Assembly: GCA_964057225.1 (NCBI GenBank)
Contig: OZ059896.1
Span: 23,513,665 to 23,577,664, forward strand
Direction: 5' to 3'
Source: Auanema rhodensis
Lineage: Eukaryota; Nematoda; Chromadorea; Rhabditida; Rhabditidae
DNA: 64,000 nucleotides
A program made the position numbers and the translations under genes. The notes under the pieces were generated by a model that was given only the letters and a program-made list of their open reading frames with translations, did not search any database and was not told where the DNA came from. Below, piece after piece: positions 52,501 through 64,000 of the stretch (its first letter is position 1; every line of letters begins with the position of its first letter).

Positions 52501-55500
52501 GGTAACCATGACTTTGAAATTTACGTGAACTTTAATTTATGCTAATTAAATGTACACGTGATGTGCACTTGGTATGTAACTCGCTTCACGTGAAAGATAA
52601 AGAGATGCGGTTTTCAAAATTAGATTCCCCATGTCCATATTAGTCTAAAAACAAATTTTTATTGATATTGGTGCATGGTAACCATGACTTTGAAATTTAC
52701 GTGAACTTTAATTTATGCTAATTAAATGTACACGTGATGTGCACTTGGTATGTAACTCGCTTCACGTGAAAGATAAAGAGATGCGGTTTTCAAAATTAGA
52801 TTCCCCATGTCCATATTAGTCTAAAAACAAATTTTTATTGATATTGGTGCATGGTAACCATGACTTTGAAATTTACGTGAACTTTAATTTATGCTAATTA
52901 AATGTACACGTGATGTGCACTTGGTATGTAACTCGCTTCACGTGAAAGATAAAGAGATGAGGTTTTCAAAATTAGATTCCCCATGTCCATATTAGTCTAA
53001 AAACAAATTTTTATTGATATTGGTTCATGGTAACCATGACTTTGAAATTTACGTGAACTTTAATTTATGCTAATTAAATGTACACGTGATGTGCACTTGG
53101 TATGTAACTCGCTTCACGTGAAAGATAAAGAGATGCGGTTTTCAAAATTAGATTCCCCATGTCCATATTAGTCTAAAAACAAATTTTTATTGATATTGCT
53201 TCATGGTAACCATGACTTTGAAATTTACGTGAACTTTAATTTATGCTAATTAAATGTACACGTGATGTGCACTTGGTATGTAACTCGCTTCACGTGAAAG
53301 ATAAAGAGATACGGTTTTCAAAATTAGATTCCCCATGTCCATATTAGTCTAAAAACAAATTTTTATTGATATTGGTTCATGGTAACCATGACTTTGAAAT
53401 TTACGTGAACTTTAATTTATGCTAATTAAATGTACACGTGATGTGCACTTGGTATGTAACTCGCTTCACGTGAAAGATAAAGAGATGCGGTTTTCAAAAT
53501 TAGATTCCCCATGTCCATATTAGTCTAAAAACAAATTTTTATTGATATTGGTGCATGGTAACCATGACTTTGAAATTTACGTGAACTTTAATTTATGCTA
53601 ATTAAATGTACACGTGATGTGCACTTGGTATGTAACTCGCTTCACGTGAAAGATAAAGAGATACGGTTTTCAAAATTAGATTCCCCATGTCCATATCAGT
53701 CTAAAAACAAATTTTTATTGATATTGGTTCATGGTAACCATGACTTTGAAATTTACGTGAACTTTAATTTATGCTAATTAAATGTACACGTGATGTGCAC
53801 TTGGTATGTAACTCGCTTCACGTGAAAGATAAAGAGATACGGTTTTCAAAATTAGATTCCCCATGTCCATATCAGTCTAAAAACAAATTTTTATTGATAT
53901 TGGTTCATGGTAACCATGACTTTGAAATTTACGTGAACTTTAATTTATGCTAATTAAATGTACACGTGATGTGCACTTGGTATGTAACTCGCTTCACGTG
54001 AAAGATAAAGAGATGCGGTTTTCAAAATTAGATTCCCCATGTCCATATTAGTCTAAAAACAAATTTTTATTGATATTGGTGCATGGTAACCATGACTTTG
54101 AAATTTACGTGAACTTTAATTTATGCTAATTAAATGTACACGTGATGTGCACTTGGTATGTAACTCGCTTCACGTGAAAGATAAAGAGATGCGGTTTTCA
54201 AAATTAGATTCCCCATGTCCATATTAGTCTAAAAACAAATTTTTATTGATATTGGTGCATGGTAACCATGACTTTGAAATTTACGTGAACTTTAATTTAT
54301 GCTAATTAAATGTACACGTGATGTGCACTTGGTATGTAACTCGCTTCACGTGAAAGATAAAGAGATACGGTTTTCAAAATTAGATTCCCCATGTCCATAT
54401 CAGTCTAAAAACAAATTTTTATTGATATTGGTTCATGGTAACCATGACTTTGAAATTTACGTGAACTTTAATTTATGCTAATTAAATGTACACGTGATGT
54501 GCACTTGGTATGTAACTCGCTTCACGTGAAAGATAAAGAGATACGGTTTTCAAAATTAGATTCCCCATGTCCATATCAGTCTAAAAACAAATTTTTATTG
54601 ATATTGGTTCATGGTAACCATGACTTTGAAATTTACGTGAACTTTAATTTATGCTAATTAAATGTACACGTGATGTGCACTTGGTATGTAACTCGCTTCA
54701 CGTGAAAGATAAAGAGATGCGGTTTTCAAAATTAGATTCCCCATGTCCATATTAGTCTAAAAACAAATTTTTATTGATATTGGTGCATGGTAACCATGAC
54801 TTTGAAATTTACGTGAACTTTAATTTATGCTAATTAAATGTACACGTGATGTGCACTTGGTATGTAACTCGCTTCACGTGAAAGATAAAGAGATACGGTT
54901 TTCAAAATTAGATTCCCCATGTCCATATTAGTCTAAAAACAAATTTTTATTGATATTGGTTCATGGTAACCATGACTTTGAAATTTACGTGAACTTTAAT
55001 TTATGCTAATTAAATGTACACGTGATGTGCACTTGGTATGTAACTCGCTTCACGTGAAAGATAAAGAGATGCGGTTTTCAAAATTAGATTCCCCATGTCC
55101 ATATTAGTCTAAAAACAAATTTTTATTGATATTGCTTCATGGTAACCATGACTTTGAAATTTACGTGAACTTTAATTTATGCTAATTAAATGTACACGTG
55201 ATGTGCACTTGGTATGTAACTCGCTTCACGTGAAAGATAAAGAGATACGGTTTTCAAAATTAGATTCCCCATGTCCATATTAGTCTAAAAACAAATTTTT
55301 ATTGATATTGGTTCATGGTAACCATGACTTTGAAATTTACGTGAACTTTAATTTATGCTAATTAAATGTACACGTGATGTGCACTTGGTATGTAACTCGC
55401 TTCACGTGAAAGATAAAGAGATGCGGTTTTCAAAATTAGATTCCCCATGTCCATATTAGTCTAAAAACAAATTTTTATTGATATTGGTGCATGGTAACCA

Positions 55501-58500
55501 TGACTTTGAAATTTACGTGAACTTTAATTTATGCTAATTAAATGTACACGTGATGTGCACTTGGTATGTAACTCGCTTCACGTGAAAGATAAAGAGATAC
55601 GGTTTTCAAAATTAGATTCCCCATGTCCATATTAGTCTAAAAACAAATTTTTATTGATATTGGTTCATGGTAACCATGACTTTGAAATTTACGTGAACTT
55701 TAATTTATGCTAATTAAATGTACACGTGATGTGCACTTGGTATGTAACTCGCTTCACGTGAAAGATAAAGAGATGCGGTTTTCAAAATTAGATTCCCCAT
55801 GTCCATATTAGTCTAAAAACAAATTTTTATTGATATTGCTTCATGGTAACCATGACTTTGAAATTTACGTGAACTTTAATTTATGCTAATTAAATGTACA
55901 CGTGATGTGCACTTGGTATGTAACTCGCTTCACGTGAAAGATAAAGAGATACGGTTTTCAAAATTAGATTCCCCATGTCCATATTAGTCTAAAAACAAAT
56001 TTTTATTGATATTGGTTCATGGTAACCATGACTTTGAAATTTACGTGAACTTTAATTTATGCTAATTAAATGTACACGTGATGTGCACTTGGTATGTAAC
56101 TCGCTTCACGTGAAAGATAAAGAGATACGGTTTTCAAAATTAGATTCCCCATGTCCATATTAGTCTAAAAACAAATTTTTATTGATATTGGTGCATGGTA
56201 ACCATGACTTTGAAATTTACGTGAACTTTAATTTATGCTAATTAAATGTACACGTGATGTGCACTTGGTATGTAACTCGCTTCACGTGAAAGATAAAGAG
56301 ATGCGGTTTTCAAAATTAGATTCCCCATGTCCATATTAGTCTAAAAACAAATTTTTATTGATATTGGTTCATGGTAACCATGACTTTGAAATTTACGTGA
56401 ACTTTAATTTATGCTAATTAAATGTACACGTGATGTGCACTTGGTATGTAACTCGCTTCACGTGAAAGATAAAGAGATGCGGTTTTCAAAATTAGATTCC
56501 CCATGTCCATATTAGTCTAAAAACAAATTTTTATTGGTATTGGTGCATGGTAACCATGACTTTGAAATTTACGTGAACTTTAATTTATGCTAATTAAATG
56601 TACACGTGATGTGCACTTGGTATGTAACTCGCTTCACGTGACAGATAAAGAGATGCGGTTTTCAAAATTAGATTCCCCATGTCCATATTAGTCTAAAAAC
56701 AAATTTTTATTGATATTGGTGCATGGTAACCATGACTTTGAAATTTACGTGAACTTTAATTTATGCTAATTAAATGTACACGTGATGTGCACTTGGTATG
56801 TAACTCGCTTCACGTGAAAGATAAAGAGATGCGGTTTTCAAAATTAGATTCCCCATGTCCATATTAGTCTAAAAACAAATTTTTATTGATATTGGTGCAT
56901 GGTAACCATGACTTTGAAATTTACGTGAACTTTAATTTATGCTAATTAAATGTACACGTGATGTGCACTTGGTATGTAACTCGCTTCACGTGAAAGATAA
57001 AGAGATGCGGTTTTCAAAATTAGATTCCCCATGTCCATATTAGTCTAAAAACAAATTTTTATTGATATTGGTGCATGGTAACCATGACTTTGAAATTTAC
57101 GTGAACTTTAATTTATGCTAATTAAATGTACACGTGATGTGCACTTGGTATGTAACTCGCTTCACGTGAAAGATAAAGAGATGCGGTTTTCAAAATTAGA
57201 TTCCCCATGTCCATATTAGTCTAAAACAAATTTTTATTGATATTGGTTCATGGTAACCATGACTTTGAAATTTACGTGAACTTTAATTTATGCTAATTAA
57301 ATGTACACGTGATGTGCACTTGGTATGTAACTCGCTTCACGTGAAAGATAAAGAGATGCGGTTTTCAAAATTAGATTCCCCATGTCCATATTAGTCTAAA
57401 AACAAATTTTTATTGATATTGGTTCATGGTAACCATGACTTTGAAATTTACGTGAACTTTAATTTATGCTAATTAAATGTACACGTGATGTGCACTTGGT
57501 ATGTAACTCGCTTCACGTGAAAGATAAAGAGATGCGGTTATCAAAATTAGATTCCCCCATGTCCATATTAGTCTAAAAACAAATTTTTATTGATATTTGT
57601 GCATGGTAACCATGACTTTGAAATTTAGGTGAACTTTAATTTATGCTAATTAAATGTACACGTGATGTGCACTTGGTATGTAACTCGCTTCACGTGAAAG
57701 ATGAAGAGATGCGGTTTTCAAAATTAGATTCCCCATGTCCATATTAGTCTAAAAACAAATTTTTATTGATATTGGTTCATGGTAACCATGACTTTGAAAT
57801 TTACGTGAACTTTAATTTATGCTAATTAAATGTACACGTGATGTGCACTTGGTATGTAACTCGCTTCACGTGAAAGATAAAGAGATGCGGTTTTCAAAAT
57901 TAGATTCCCCATGTCCATATTAGTCTAAAAACAAATTTTTATTGATATTGGTTCATGGTAACCATGACTTTGAAATTTACGTGAACTTTAATTTATGCTA
58001 ATTAAATGTACACGTGATGTGCACTTGGTATGTAACTCGCTTCACGTGAAAGATAAAGAGATGCGGTTTTCAAAATTAGATTCCCCATGTCCATATTAGT
58101 CTAAAAACAAATTTTTATTGATATTGGTTCATGGTAACCATGACTTTGAAATTTACGTGAACTTTAATTTATGCTAATTAAATGTACACGTGATGTGCAC
58201 TTGGTATGTAACTCGCTTCACGTGAAAGATAAAGAGATGCGGTTTTCAAAATTAGATTCCCCATGTCCATATTAGTCTAAAAACAAATTTTTATTGATAT
58301 TGCTTCATGGTAACCATGACTTTGAAATTTACGTGAACTTTAATTTATGCTAATTAAATGTACACGTGATGTGCACTTGGTATGTAACTCGCTTCACGTA
58401 AAAGATAAAGAGATGCGGTTTTCAAAATTAGATTCCCCATGTCCATATTAGTCTAAAAACAAATTTTTATTGATATTGCTTCATGGTAACCATGACTTTG

Positions 58501-61500
58501 AAATTTACGTGAACTTTAATTTATGCTAATTAAATGTACACGTGATGTGCACTTGGTATGTAACTCGCTCCACGTGAAAGATAAAGAGATGCGGTTTTCA
58601 AAATTAGATTCCCCATGTCCATATTAGTCTAAAAACAAATTTTTATTGATATTTGTGCATGGTAACCATGACTTTGAAATTTAGGTGAACTTTAATTTAT
58701 GCTAATTAAATGTACACGTGATGTGCACTTGGTATGTAACTCGCTTCACGTGAAAGATGAAGAGATGCGGTTTTCAAAATTAGATTCCCCATGTCCATAT
58801 TAGTCTAAAAACAAATTTTTATTGATATTGGTTCATGGTAACCATGACTTTGAAATTTACGTGAACTTTAATTTATGCTAATTAAATGTACACGTGATGT
58901 GCACTTGGTATGTAACTCGCTTCACGTGAAAGATAAAGAGATGCGGTTTTCAAAATTAGATTCCCCATGTCCATATTAGTCTAAAAACAAATTTTTATTG
59001 ATATTGGTTCATGGTAACCATGACTTTGAAATTTACGTGAACTTTAATTTATGCTAATTAAATGTACACGTGATGTGCACTTGGTATGTAACTCGCTTCA
59101 CGTGAAAGATAAAGAGATGCGGTTTTCAAAATTAGATTCCCCATGTCCATATTAGTCTAAAAACAAATTTTTATTGATATTGGTGCATGGTAACCATGAC
59201 TTTGAAATTTACGTGAACTTTAATTTATGCTAATTAAATGTACACGTGATGTGCACTTGGTATGTAACTCGCTTCACGTGAAAGATAAAGAGATGCGGTT
59301 TTCAAATTAGATTCCCCATGTCCATATTAGTCTAAAAACAAATTTTTATTGATATTGGTGCATGGTAACCATGACTTTGAAATTTACGTGAACTTTAATT
59401 TATGCTAATTAAATGTACACGTGATGTGCACTTGGTATGTAACTCGCTTCACGTGAAAGATAAAGAGATGCGGTTTTCAAAATTAGATTCCCCATGTCCA
59501 TATTAGTCTAAAAACAAATTTTTATTGATATTGGTTCATGGTAACCATGACTTTGAAATTTACGTGAACTTTAATTTATGCTAATTAAATGTACACGTGA
59601 TGTGCACTTGGTATGTAACTCGCTTCACGTGAAAGATAAAGAGATGCGGTTTTCAAAATTAGATTCCCCATGTCCATATTAGTCTAAAAACAAATTTTTA
59701 TTGATATTGGTGCATGGTAACCATGACTTTGAAATTTACGTGAACTTTAATTTATGCTAATTAAATGTACACGTGATGTGCACTTGGTATGTAACTCGCT
59801 TCACGTGAAAGATAAAGAGATGCGGTTTTCAAAATTAGATTCCCCATGTCCATATTAGTCTAAAAACAAATTTTTATTGATATTGGTGCATGGTAACCAT
59901 GACTTTGAAATTTACGTGAACTTTAATTTATGCTAATTAAATGTACACGTGATGTGCACTTGGTATGTAACTCGCTTCACGTGAAAGATAAAGAGATGCG
60001 GTTTTCAAAATTAGATTCCCCATGTCCATATTAGTCTAAAAACAAATTTTTATTGATATTGGTGCATGGTAACCATGACTTTGAAATTTACGTGAACTTT
60101 AATTTATGCTAATTAAATGTACACGTGATGTGCACTTGGTATGTAACTCGCTTCACGTGAAAGATAAAGAGATGCGGTTTTCAAAATTAGATTCCCCATG
60201 TCCATATTAGTCTAAAAACAAATTTTTATTGATATTGGTGCATGGTAACCATGACTTTGAAATTTACGTGAACTTTAATTTATGCTAATTAAATGTACAC
60301 GTGATGTGCACTTGGTATGTAACTCGCTTCACGTGAAAGATAAAGAGATACGGTTTTCAAAATTAGATTCCCCATGTCCATATTAGTCTAAAAACAAATT
60401 TTTATTGATATTGGTTCATGGTAACCATGACTTTGAAATTTACGTGAACTTTAATTTATGCTAATTAAATGTACACGTGATGTGCACTTGGTATGTAACT
60501 CGCTTCACGTGAAAGATAAAGAGATACGGTTTTCAAAATTAGATTCCCCATGTCCATATTAGTCTAAAAACAAATTTTTATTGATATTGGTGCATGGTAA
60601 CCATGACTTTGAAATTTACGTGAACTTTAATTTATGCTAATTAAATGTACACGTGATGTGCACTTGGTATGTAACTCGCTTCACGTGAAAGATAAAGAGA
60701 TACGGTTTTCAAAATTAGATTCCCCATGTCCATATTAGTCTAAAAACAAATTTTTATTGATATTGGTTCATGGTAACCATGACTTTGAAATTTACGTGAA
60801 CTTTAATTTATGCTAATTAAATGTACACGTGATGTGCACTTGGTATGTAACTCGCTTCACGTGAAAGATAAAGAGATGCGGTTTTCAAAATTAGATTCCC
60901 CATGTCCATATTAGTCTAAAAACAAATTTTTATTGATATTGGTGCATGGTAACCATGACTTTGAAATTTACGTGAACTTTAATTTATGCTAATTAAATGT
61001 ACACGTGATGTGCACTTGGTATGTAACTCGCTTCACGTGAAAGATAAAGAGATGCGGTTTTCAAAATTAGATTCCCCATGTCCATATTAGTCTAAAAACA
61101 AATTTTTATTGATATTGGTGCATGGTAACCATGACTTTGAAATTTACGTGAACTTTAATTTATGCTAATTAAATGTACACGTGATGTGCACTTGGTATGT
61201 AACTCGCTTCACGTGAAAGATAAAGAGATGCGGTTTTCAAAATTAGATTCCCCATGTCCATATTAGTCTAAAAACAAATTTTTATTGATATTGGTGCATG
61301 GTAACCATGACTTTGAAATTTACGTGAACTTTAATTTATGCTAATTAAATGTACACGTGATGTGCACTTTGTATGTAACTCGCTTCACGTGAAAGATAAA
61401 GAGATGCGGTTTTCAAAATTAGATTCCCCATGTCCATATTAGTCTAAAAACAAATTTTTATTGATATTGGTGCATGGTAACCATGACTTTGAAATTTACG

Positions 61501-64000
61501 TGAACTTTAATTTATGCTAATTAAATGTACACGTGATGTGCACTTGGTATGTAACTCGCTTCACGTGAAAGATAAAGAGATGCGGTTTTCAAAATTAGAT
61601 TCCCCATGTCCATATTAGTCTAAAAACAAATTTTTATTGATATTGGTGCATGGTAACCATGACTTTGAAATTTACGTGAACTTTAATTTATGCTAATTAA
61701 ATGTACACGTGATGTGCACTTGGTATGTAACTCGCTTCACGTGAAAGATAAAGAGATGCGGTTTTCAAAATTAGATTCCCCATGTCCATATTAGTCTAAA
61801 AACAAATTTTTATTGATATTGGTGCATGGTAACCATGACTTTGAAATTTACGTGAACTTTAATTTATGCTAATTAAATGTACACGTGATGTGCACTTGGT
61901 ATGTAACTCGCTTCACGTGAAAGATAAAGAGATGCGGTTTTCAAAATTAGATTCCCCATGTCCATATTAGTCTAAAAACAAATTTTTATTGATATTGGTT
62001 CATGGTAACCATGACTTTGAAATTTACGTGAACTTTAATTTATGCTAATTAAATGTACACGTGATGTGCACTTGGTATGTAACTCGCTTCACGTGAAAGA
62101 TAAAGAGATGCGGTTTTCAAAATTAGATTCCCCATGTCCATATTAGTCTAAAAACAAATTTTTATTGATATTGGTTCATGGTAACCATGACTTTGAAATT
62201 TACGTGAACTTTAATTTATGCTAATTAAATGTACACGTGATGTGCACTTGGTATGTAACTCGCTTCACGTGAAAGATAAAGAGATGCGGTTTTCAAAATT
62301 AGATTCCCCATGTCCATATTAGTCTAAAAACAAATTTTTATTGATATTGGTGCATGGTAACCATGACTTTGAAATTTACGTGAACTTTAATTTATGCTAA
62401 TTAAATGTACACGTGATGTGCACTTGGTATGTAACTCGCTTCACGTGAAAGATAAAGAGATGAGGTTTTCAAAATTAGATTCCCCATGTCCATATTAGTC
62501 TAAAAACAAATTTTTATTGATATTGGTTCATGGTAACCATGACTTTGAAATTTACGTGAACTTTAATTTATGCTAATTAAATGTACACGTGATGTGCACT
62601 TGGTATGTAACTCGCTTCACGTGAAAGATAAAGAGATGCGGTTTTCAAAATTAGATTCCCCATGTCCATATTAGTCTAAAAACAAATTTTTATTGATATT
62701 GCTTCATGGTAACCATGACTTTGAAATTTACGTGAACTTTAATTTATGCTAATTAAATGTACACGTGATGTGCACTTGGTATGTAACTCGCTTCACGTGA
62801 AAGATAAAGAGATACGGTTTTCAAAATTAGATTCCCCATGTCCATATTAGTCTAAAAACAAATTTTTATTGATATTGGTTCATGGTAACCATGACTTTGA
62901 AATTTACGTGAACTTTAATTTATGCTAATTAAATGTACACGTGATGTGCACTTGGTATGTAACTCGCTTCACGTGAAAGATAAAGAGATGCGGTTTTCAA
63001 AATTAGATTCCCCATGTCCATATTAGTCTAAAAACAAATTTTTATTGATATTGGTGCATGGTAACCATGACTTTGAAATTTACGTGAACTTTAATTTATG
63101 CTAATTAAATGTACACGTGATGTGCACTTGGTATGTAACTCGCTTCACGTGAAAGATAAAGAGATACGGTTTTCAAAATTAGATTCCCCATGTCCATATC
63201 AGTCTAAAAACAAATTTTTATTGATATTGGTTCATGGTAACCATGACTTTGAAATTTACGTGAACTTTAATTTATGCTAATTAAATGTACACGTGATGTG
63301 CACTTGGTATGTAACTCGCTTCACGTGAAAGATAAAGAGATGCGGTTTTCAAAATTAGATTCCCCATGTCCATATTAGTCTAAAAACAAATTTTTATTGA
63401 TATTGGTTCATGGTAACCATGACTTTGAAATTTACGTGAACTTTAATTTATGCTAATTAAATGTACACGTGATGTGCACTTGGTATGTAACTCGCTTCAC
63501 GTGAAAGATAAAGAGATGCGGTTTTCAAAATTAGATTCCCCATGTCCATATTAGTCTAAAAACAAATTTTTATTGATATTGGTGCATGGTAACCATGACT
63601 TTGAAATTTACGTGAACTTTAATTTATGCTAATTAAATGTACACGTGATGTGCACTTGGTATGTAACTCGCTTCACGTGAAAGATAAAGAGATACGGTTT
63701 TCAAAATTAGATTCCCCATGTCCATATTAGTCTAAAAACAAATTTTTATTGATATTGGTTCATGGTAACCATGACTTTGAAATTTACGTGAACTTTAATT
63801 TATGCTAATTAAATGTACACGTGATGTGCACTTGGTATGTAACTCGCTTCACGTGAAAGATAAAGAGATGCGGTTTTCAAAATTAGATTCCCCATGTCCA
63901 TATTAGTCTAAAAACAAATTTTTATTGATATTGCTTCATGGTAACCATGACTTTGAAATTTACGTGAACTTTAATTTATGCTAATTAAATGTACACGTGA

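Larger units (their letters stand above)
4522..64000. repeat. 176-bp satellite DNA array, 338 head-to-tail monomers
   Basis: The array starts abruptly at a tgcacttgg and runs beyond the right edge. All copies have the same orientation. The consensus monomer is 176 bp with 57 G or C bases (about 32% GC). The span of 59,479 bp, plus 7 net deleted bases and 2 bases missing from the last copy, equals 338 x 176. Copies differ mostly by a few substitutions at recurring sites: ggtgcatgg / ggttcatgg / gcttcatgg / ggcgcatgg; gatgcgg / gatacgg / gatgagg; acacgtgatgtgcac / acacttgatgtacac; gattcccc / gattaccc; gatatt / gttatt; aactcgc / aacttgc. Fixed landmarks are the palindrome ttcacgtgaa, the near-palindrome catggtaaccatg and an aaatttttatt tract. 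The monomer length is close to one nucleosome repeat, as in many centromeric satellites; that role is inferred only. No gene, transposon insertion or inversion interrupts it. Confidence 0.98.

Noticed and set aside
50603-63280. Repeated 60-residue open frames on the plus strand (and one at 8017-8199) as a gene family
   Set aside because: They are the satellite monomer read in one frame after loss of a single TAG. The 176-bp period is not a multiple of 3, there is no domain, signal or codon bias, and almost all neighbouring monomers carry the stop.
4522-64000. CRISPR array
   Set aside because: The whole 176-bp unit repeats with no unique spacers, there are no cas genes, and the context is an animal LINE and satellite DNA.
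4522-64000. CENP-B box in the satellite
   Set aside because: No match to the 17-bp CENP-B box (its TTCG and CGGG cores) is present in the monomer; only ACGTG-type boxes are seen.

Overview
The window looks like animal (metazoan, probably invertebrate) heterochromatin. It holds one non-LTR retrotransposon at the left edge and then an uninterrupted 59.5-kb satellite DNA array running to the right edge. There is no bacterial gene organisation, and I see no host gene, tRNA, rRNA or CRISPR array. The retrotransposon proteins resemble CR1-clade LINEs, which are common in nematodes and many other animals. The host cannot be named from this sequence alone.

Positions 1-332 are probably the 3' untranslated part of the element or its flank. 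From 333 to 4218, on the minus strand, lie the two genes of a CR1-like LINE. ORF1 (4218 to 3154) encodes a nucleic-acid-binding chaperone-type protein. ORF2 (3158 to 333) encodes an APE-type endonuclease plus reverse transcriptase. Both are free of stops and keep their visible catalytic residues. ORF2 lies in the +1 frame relative to ORF1 and has no AUG until after the endonuclease domain. The last codons of ORF1 read TCC TTT CGT TAA, which contains the nine-base +1 ribosomal frameshift motif known from influenza A PA-X. I infer that ORF2 is made as an ORF1-ORF2 fusion by +1 frameshifting; this is the most interesting point in the window. A pyrimidine-rich leader (4219-4392) and seven copies of an 18-bp minisatellite (4393-4518) lie upstream of ORF1.

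From 4522 to 64000 there are 338 head-to-tail copies of a 176-bp, AT-rich (about 32% GC) satellite monomer, all in one orientation. The lengths reconcile exactly if nine single-base indels are counted (8 deletions, 1 insertion) and the last copy lacks 2 bases. Each typical monomer carries three ACGTG boxes spaced 33 and 32 bp apart, and a 13-bp near-palindrome. The left part (about 4.5-35.5 kb) has many variant types arranged in higher-order repeats of 4, 6, 7, 8 and 13 monomers, plus long-range block copies 62 and 64 monomers apart. The right part (about 35.5-64 kb) is more homogeneous, with a few simple variants arranged in blocks. The array is a candidate centromeric or pericentromeric satellite, but nothing in the sequence proves that role. 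Short open frames inside the array are by-products of single-base variants and are not annotated as genes.
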